10,768 bases of DNA from contig JAOUFA010000093.1 in NCBI GenBank assembly GCA_029858545.1, forward strand, positions 1 to 10,768, given 5' to 3'. Each line of letters starts with the position of its first letter. The stretch's first letter is position 1. Positions 5,472 through 10,768 of this stretch are shown one piece after another. Source of the DNA: Betaproteobacteria bacterium (GTDB lineage Bacteria > Pseudomonadota > Gammaproteobacteria > Burkholderiales > SG8-39). The notes under the pieces are model-generated. The model searched no databases. It was not told where the DNA came from and saw nothing but the letters and a program-made list of their open reading frames with translations. Both the position numbers and the translations under genes were made by a program.

Positions 5472-7430
5472 TCATTCCCTGCCCGCCTGCGCGCAGGCAC
5501 TACGCCAGGCCTCTCGGTATGCGGTCTCGAGCGACCGCGTAAAGCGTTCGGCATCAACAAGAGGCGATCGGGCGACGCGCTCGCGCAGCCCGCGCCGCAA
5601 GCCTTCGAGCCGGTCGATATCACCGGCGAGCGCCGCGGCGATATCGAGATACCCCTCCTCGGTACCGGCCACGAGTTCCTCGAGGCCGGTCACGCGCAGC
5701 AGACTCGCGCCTCCCCGCGACACCACCGATTGCCCGGCGAGCGTGACCACCGGCACGCCCATCCAGAGCGAATGGCAGCTGGTGGTCCCTCCCGAGAAGG
5801 GAAAGGCATCGAGATTGATGTCGATTCGATCGTGCAGAGCCAGGTAGTCCGCAAACGCCATCTGCTCGAGTATTTCGATGCGATCACCGGGCACGCCGCA
5901 GTCGCTGAAGCGCTGACGTATCCGGTCGGCGAGCTGCGCCGATCCCGGAACGATCATCAGCAGGCGCGACTCCGGCACGCGCATCAGAAGCCGTGCCCAC
6001 ACACCGATCACCTGATGCGATACTTTCACGAAGTTGTGCACTGAACCGAAGGTAATCATTCCCGAGCATCTGGCAGGCAAAGGGCCGACGGGCGGAGCTT
6101 CGGCCGGGGGCGCATAGCACCATTGACTGTCGGGCATGCGGATCAAGCGCTCCGAGTGGTATCGCTCCCAGCCTTCCGGGCAGGCATGCCGGTCAGTGAT
6201 TCGATAGTCGATCGTATCGAGCCCGGTGGTATTCAGATAGCCAAGCCAGGATATCTGCACCGGAGCCCGCCGTGCCGCAAACAGCGGCATGCGCCTGCCC
6301 GCGGCGCTGTGGCCTGCCAGATCCACCAGGATATCGATACGATCCGAGCGGATGCGCTCAGCGAGCTGCGCGTTGCTCCAGTTCCCCACCCTATGCCAGG
6401 CGCCGGCAATTGCCCGCAAGCGTTCGCCAAACTCATCCTCGTGCTCCCGATCCGCGTAGCAGACCACCTCGACCGCCTCCGGGTCGTGGCGAGCGAGAAC
6501 CGGCTCGATGAAAACCGCCACCGGGTGTTGGCTCCTGAAGTCCGGGGAAACATAGCCGACCCGGAGCCTGCGCTCGGGATTCGCGTCGTTATCGCAACGC
6601 AGGAGATCGCCTGTCCTGGCCTGTCTGCGCGCCCAGTCAAGATGCGCCCTGAATACCTCTTCGGCGGGCACTCCTGGAACGTAGTTGAGTGCGAACAGCA
6701 GGTTGCTTTGCGCCGAGAGTAACCCCGTATCGAGTGCGCAGGCGCGCCGAAACGCCGCGACCGCCTCTTCGGCCTCCCCCATCTCGAAGAGGCAACCCGC
6801 GAGACTCTCCTGCACCACCGCCCAGTCCGGCTTGATCCGCATCGCCTCCTGGAAGCAGGCCAGCGCATCGAGCGGCCGGCTGACGCGCCGAAACGCGAAG
6901 GCGAGCATCGCGTGCCAGTCGGCGCGGTCCGGCTCGCAAGCAAGGGCACGCCGATAGCAATCGATTCCCTGGTCATGCTGCCCCTGCTCCCATTCCAGGA
7001 CCCCCAGATTGAACCACGCCGGCCCGAATTCCCGATCCGCCTCCAGCGCGCTGCGGTAGCACTGCGCCGCCTCGTCGTCGTTGCCCCCCTTTCGATGCAG
7101 TAACGAACCTAGACTGTTCAGCGCATTCGCGTGCGACGCATCGCGTTTCAACACTTCGCGGTAACAGCGTTCTGCCCGATCGAACAAACTGGCTTCCATG
7201 CAAGCCGCGCCAAGATTGAAGCGACAGGTGGCATCGGCGGGGTCCAATGCGACCGCCCGCTCAAAAGATTCAATCGCATGGATGGAATCGCCTTCCTGCA
7301 TACACCGCATGCCTTGCTCGAGGAGCGCCTGCACCGCCTCCACCTCGAGACGGCGCTCTTCGTTGCGCGCCGACGCAGATCGGGTCAGTCGTCCGAGGAC
7401 TCGCTTCAACACGCTCGCACGGGTCTTCAC
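5472..7430 (-). CDS. TPR-repeat SPINDLY/OGT-like glycosyltransferase (GT41)
   Basis: This is a likely cytoplasmic glycosyltransferase of family GT41, related to plant SPINDLY and animal O-GlcNAc transferase. Such enzymes transfer a sugar from a nucleotide donor to protein side chains. Donor and target are not known here. The 652-residue protein has about six TPR units at residues 31-235, with repeats such as AWFNLGVLEWEQGQ and CYRRAL at 34-residue spacing. The GT41 domain runs from about 288 to 640. Key sites are intact: His302 in PDFRSQHPVA (OGT His498), Lys469 in HNFVKVS (OGT Lys842), and SGGTTSC at 546-552 (OGT His920-Thr922 loop). There is no signal peptide and no membrane segment. The start is GTG in a GTGA overlap with the upstream stop; no clear ribosome-binding site precedes it, so it is probably translationally coupled. 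The N-terminal 30 residues are basic and may be shorter if a later start is used. Confidence 0.85.
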   Translation of the reverse strand: MKTRASVLKRVLGRLTRSASARNEERRLEVEAVQALLEQGMRCMQEGDSIHAIESFERAVALDPADATCRFNLGAACMEASLFDRAERCYREVLKRDASHANALNSLGSLLHRKGGNDDEAAQCYRSALEADREFGPAWFNLGVLEWEQGQHDQGIDCYRRALACEPDRADWHAMLAFAFRRVSRPLDALACFQEAMRIKPDWAVVQESLAGCLFEMGEAEEAVAAFRRACALDTGLLSAQSNLLFALNYVPGVPAEEVFRAHLDWARRQARTGDLLRCDNDANPERRLRVGYVSPDFRSQHPVAVFIEPVLARHDPEAVEVVCYADREHEDEFGERLRAIAGAWHRVGNWSNAQLAERIRSDRIDILVDLAGHSAAGRRMPLFAARRAPVQISWLGYLNTTGLDTIDYRITDRHACPEGWERYHSERLIRMPDSQWCYAPPAEAPPVGPLPARCSGMITFGSVHNFVKVSHQVIGVWARLLMRVPESRLLMIVPGSAQLADRIRQRFSDCGVPGDRIEILEQMAFADYLALHDRIDINLDAFPFSGGTTSCHSLWMGVPVVTLAGQSVVSRGGASLLRVTGLEELVAGTEEGYLDIAAALAGDIDRLEGLRRGLRERVARSPLVDAERFTRSLETAYREAWRSACAQAGRE

Positions 7431-10400
7431 GACGCTGACAGACGCCCGGTCGAGTCGTCGTCCTGCGCACGCTGGGCGGCGGCAAATGTCTCCCAGATCT
7501 CCCGGTATGCCGACTCGATGCCCCGCGTAACGGCCGCCGAGTCGAGCAGTGCCGATCGGCGCAGCCGATCGCGCAGCTCACGTCGCAGTTGGCGCCGCCG
7601 CTCGAGCTGCGCGGCCAGTGCGCAGGCCTTCTCGAGGTATTCCTCCGGCGAATGCGCGACGAGATCTCCCAGCCCCGCCCGGTTCAGAATGCTCACCCCG
7701 ACTCGTGCCACATGCGTGATGCCGGCCAGCACGATGACCGGCACTCCCATCCAAAGGGCCTCACAGGTACTCGCCAGGCCATGATAGGGAAAGACATCCA
7801 GGGCAATATCCACTTCGCCGTAACGCGCGAGCTGCCCTCTCGTCGAGTCCTCGCCTCCCAGCAGCATCAGTTGGCCGCCGGTGACGCCATGGACAGCAAA
7901 GCGGGTCGCCAGCGCATGCCGCGCGCTCGCGGCCGACAAGCCGTCGGCCTTCAGCATCAGCCTCGCCCCCGGAACCCGCCCAAGCAAGCGCGACCAGAGT
8001 TCGACCATTTCAGGCGTAATTCGCGCAAGCTCGCCGAAACAACCGAAAGTGATGCCACCCGACGCGATCGAGGGCAGTTCGCCGATCTCGGGGCAATCGT
8101 GTGGCGGCTGGTAACACAGAAAACCGTTTTCCAGTCGGATAAGCGTTTCGGTGTGGAAGCGCTCGGTTTCGCCCAGCGGATCGGCGAAAGCGTCGGTAAG
8201 GCGATAGTCCATATCGCGCAAGCCGGTCGTGTTCGGATACCCCAGCCAGGACAGCTGAACTGGCGCCGGCCGGCGCATGAAGAGCGCCAGCCGGCCGCCC
8301 TGCGCATGTCCTGCAAGATCGACCAGGATGTCGATCTGGTCCGCGCGCATTCGCTGACTCACCCAAAGATTCTCCAGCCTTGATATGTCGCGCCAATTCT
8401 CACAGGCCCCCTTGATCCGTTCGGTCGCTTCGTCCGGATAGGCGACGCTCGAATAACAGAAGATGTTGAATCGGCTGCGGTCGTGCGCGGACAGCACGGG
8501 CTCGATGAACTGCGCGACCGGATGGCGCGCGAAGTCCGGCGAGACATAGGCGATGTTGAGACGTCGATCGTCGATTGCCACTTCGCTCCTCGATCGGTAA
8601 CCGCCCCTGGCACCGACGGGCCGGTGCCGCGCGGCCCACTCAAGGTGCGCCTCGAACATCGCTGCGGGCTCGTTCCCGCGAAGGCAGTGCAAATTCAAAA
8701 GCAGGGCATCGTGCACCTCGGCATCGTCCGAATCGATTTCCATTGCCGCGCGATAACAGGCGTCGGCCTCCCCGACACGCCCGAGCGCCGAAAGCGCGGC
8801 GGCCAGACCGGCATGGGCTCGCGCATCGCCAGCATCGATCGCAATCGATTTACGGTAACACGCCTCCGCTTCATCCAGCTGCAGACGATTGTAGTGCGCC
8901 TGCCCCAGGTTGCATTGCCAGTCGGCATGGCCGGGCTCCCATTGCAGGGCACGGCGGAAATGCTCTATCGCCTGCGCATCATCCCTTCCCTGTCGATAGA
9001 CGTTGCCGAGGTTATAGTGCACGACGGCGAGCCGGGGATCGATATCGATCGCCCTGCGATAGCACCGCACCGCTGCCTGCACGTCGCCCGCAGCTTCCAA
9101 TGTGCAGCCGAGGTTGTTGTGCGCCTTGGCCAATCCGGGATCGATTTCGATCGCCTTGCCGAAGGAGGCGATCGCTTCCATCGACCTTCCCTGCGCCTGC
9201 AAAGCGCAGCCCAGCATGTAGTGCAAATTAGCGACCCCCGGGCTCACCGATATCCCCCGGCTCAGCCAGTCGACCGACGCGCCGGGATCGGCGGCCTCGT
9301 GCGCCATATCCCAGACTGCCGTCAGTGCCTCGAGATGGTCCGGCTGACGCCTGAGAATCCAGGTATAGGCCGCCTCCGCCTGCAGGCTTCGTCCCGCGGC
9401 GCGCTGCGCGGACGCCTCTCGAAGTCTCTCCTGAATCGACTCGCGCGACGAATCGGGCTCTCCGGTTGCGCTCGCCGAAGCCGAAGCAGCACGGCGCCAG
9501 AACTCCAGGTAGTTGTCTTCGAGCGCCCGCGTGAATCCCGCACCATCCATCAACGACGACGAACGAACCCGCTCGCGCAGTCCGGCTCTCAGTTGTGCAA
9601 GCGCTTCGAGGTCGCCCGCCAGCGCAGCCGCAATCTCGATATATTGCTCCACATCTTCCGCTACCAGATTTTCCAGATCGACCGCATGAAGCAGGCTCGA
9701 ACCGACGCGCGCGGCGTGCCGGTTACCGAGCACCGATACCACCGGCACCCCCATCCACAAGGCTTCGCAGCTGGTCGTCGCGCCGTTATAGGGAAAGCTG
9801 TCGAGCGCGATGTCGACCTCCTGGTAGATCGAAAGGTGGCCGTCCACTTTCGGCGTCCAGCCGCGCAGGTCCAGACGCGTCGCGTCGACTCCAAACCCCG
9901 CAAAATGCCGACGCACCCGATGCGCCACTTCGGCGACCGCGAGTGGCTTGGCCTTCAGCAACAATCGTGAGCCCGGAACGCGTTGCATGATCCGCGCCAC
10001 CGCATCCAGAAATGCGTTGCTGACCTTGGGAAAATTGTTGAAACAACCGAAGGTAACCCGACCCGCTGCCAGGGCCGGCAATGGATTGACCGCCGGCGCC
10101 GAATCCAGCGGGCGGTAGCAGAAGTAGCTGTGGGGAAGGCGGATCAGCTGCTCCGCGCTCAATCGATCCGCTTCGCCGGGCGGATCGACGCGAGCGTCGG
10201 TCAACCGGTAATCGATCGCCGACAATCCGGTCGTATTCGGGTAGCCCAGATAGGTGACCTGTACCGGCGCCGGTTTCATCGCAAAAACGGAAAGCCGGTT
10301 ATCCATGGTGTGTCCCGTGAGGTCGACGAGAATATCGATGCGATCCTCGCGAATGCGCTGCGCCAGCTCTTCATCGGACTGGTACACGCAATCCACCCAG

Positions 10401-10768
10401 TGTTCGGCGAAACCGCGCAGCCGCTCGGTGACCTGATCCTCCACGCGATGGTTGTGATAGCAGAACACCTCGAAACGCCCTCGATCGTGATTCTCCAGTA
10501 TCGGTTCAATGAAGCAGGCGACGACATGGAAGCGAAAATCGGGGGAAAGGTATCCGATGCGCAGCCGCCGCCCGCCGAGGGGCTCGGCACGCGGCGCGAC
10601 ATAGGGTTTCGCGAACCGCGCTCCATAGCGCTGGTGCTCCGCATACAGTTCCTCGGGCCCGACATCCTGCGAATACTGGAGGGTCAGCAGGAGATTCGAC
10701 CATGCATGAACATTGGTCTCGTCGCTCGCCAGGACGCGGCGAAATTCCCGTATCGACTCGTCGATACG
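7427..10768 (-). CDS. Double-domain TPR/GT41 (SPINDLY/OGT-like) protein, partial at the right edge
   Basis: The reading frame is open to the right edge, so the N-terminus is missing; 1113 residues are visible, counted here from the edge. Residues 1-50 resemble the last TPR cap that precedes each GT41 domain in this window. GT41 domain A runs from about 69 to 425, with His81 in PDFRFHVVA, Lys248 in FNNFPKVS, and NGATTSC at 328-334; it looks active. An Ala/Ser-rich linker follows, then about seven TPRs (444-685), then GT41 domain B (about 735-1090). Domain B keeps the first His (PDFARHPVA, His749), but the lysine is Arg916 (FGELARIT) and the Thr-Thr pair is Ala-Ser (HGLAST). It may be a pseudoenzyme or use another donor. 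There is no signal for export in the visible part. The stop overlaps the next gene's GTG. Substrate and sugar are unknown. Confidence 0.85.
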   Translation of the reverse strand, partial: RIDESIREFRRVLASDETNVHAWSNLLLTLQYSQDVGPEELYAEHQRYGARFAKPYVAPRAEPLGGRRLRIGYLSPDFRFHVVACFIEPILENHDRGRFEVFCYHNHRVEDQVTERLRGFAEHWVDCVYQSDEELAQRIREDRIDILVDLTGHTMDNRLSVFAMKPAPVQVTYLGYPNTTGLSAIDYRLTDARVDPPGEADRLSAEQLIRLPHSYFCYRPLDSAPAVNPLPALAAGRVTFGCFNNFPKVSNAFLDAVARIMQRVPGSRLLLKAKPLAVAEVAHRVRRHFAGFGVDATRLDLRGWTPKVDGHLSIYQEVDIALDSFPYNGATTSCEALWMGVPVVSVLGNRHAARVGSSLLHAVDLENLVAEDVEQYIEIAAALAGDLEALAQLRAGLRERVRSSSLMDGAGFTRALEDNYLEFWRRAASASASATGEPDSSRESIQERLREASAQRAAGRSLQAEAAYTWILRRQPDHLEALTAVWDMAHEAADPGASVDWLSRGISVSPGVANLHYMLGCALQAQGRSMEAIASFGKAIEIDPGLAKAHNNLGCTLEAAGDVQAAVRCYRRAIDIDPRLAVVHYNLGNVYRQGRDDAQAIEHFRRALQWEPGHADWQCNLGQAHYNRLQLDEAEACYRKSIAIDAGDARAHAGLAAALSALGRVGEADACYRAAMEIDSDDAEVHDALLLNLHCLRGNEPAAMFEAHLEWAARHRPVGARGGYRSRSEVAIDDRRLNIAYVSPDFARHPVAQFIEPVLSAHDRSRFNIFCYSSVAYPDEATERIKGACENWRDISRLENLWVSQRMRADQIDILVDLAGHAQGGRLALFMRRPAPVQLSWLGYPNTTGLRDMDYRLTDAFADPLGETERFHTETLIRLENGFLCYQPPHDCPEIGELPSIASGGITFGCFGELARITPEMVELWSRLLGRVPGARLMLKADGLSAASARHALATRFAVHGVTGGQLMLLGGEDSTRGQLARYGEVDIALDVFPYHGLASTCEALWMGVPVIVLAGITHVARVGVSILNRAGLGDLVAHSPEEYLEKACALAAQLERRRQLRRELRDRLRRSALLDSAAVTRGIESAYREIWETFAAAQRAQDDDSTGRLSAS

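Noticed and set aside
5485..5498. Palindrome GCCTGCGCGCAGGC near the soxB/glycosyltransferase junction as a shared terminator
   Set aside because: The loop is only two bases, no T-run follows on either side, and it lies within the coding end of the glycosyltransferase gene (ACAQAG).
8669..9439. DNA-level tandem repeats in the TPR regions
   Set aside because: The periodicity is in the protein (34-residue TPR units). The DNA copies have diverged, so no separate nucleotide repeat is called.
8483..9970. A 495-codon open frame on the + strand opposite the double-domain glycosyltransferase
   Set aside because: It lies fully antisense to a well-supported GT41/TPR gene. Its translation is rich in Arg, Gly and His with no recognisable domain. 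Long antisense frames are common in GC-rich DNA.

Overview
The window is GC-rich and gene-dense, from a Gram-negative bacterium. The gene order soxY-Z-A-X-B, a one-heme SoxA, an N-terminally extended SoxX, and a BepA-type M48 peptidase divergent from moaC all point to a proteobacterium. A sulfur-oxidising betaproteobacterium is my best guess; this is inference and I cannot search to confirm it.

Left edge (1-1249): the N-terminal half of a periplasmic M48 zinc metallopeptidase (BepA/YfgC type) runs leftward off the window. Divergent from it, across 51 bp, is moaC, which makes cyclic pyranopterin monophosphate for molybdenum cofactor.

Centre (1356-5450): a compact thiosulfate-oxidation operon, soxYZAXB, all on the + strand. 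SoxYZ carries the sulfur substrate on a C-terminal GGCGG cysteine. SoxAX, a c-type cytochrome pair, attaches thiosulfate to that cysteine. SoxB, a metal-dependent hydrolase, then removes the terminal sulfone as sulfate. soxCD is not present here. Three structured spots lie between the genes: an inverted repeat in the soxY leader, a GNRA-loop hairpin between soxZ and soxA, and a good intrinsic terminator between soxX and soxB.

Right half (5472-10768): two large genes on the - strand, convergent with soxB and only 21 bp from it. Together they hold three SPINDLY/O-GlcNAc-transferase-like (GT41) catalytic domains, each preceded by TPR repeats. The upstream gene enters from the right edge and holds two of the domains in one polypeptide. 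Its second domain has lost the conserved lysine and the Thr-Thr pair of the nucleotide-sugar site. The downstream 652-residue gene starts inside the stop codon of its neighbour (GTGA overlap). This doubled, partly degenerate glycosyltransferase array is the most unusual part of the window. The rest is well-known biology with some interesting detail.

No RNA genes, insertion sequences, CRISPR arrays or attachment sites were seen. No stretch over 300 bases lacks a gene.
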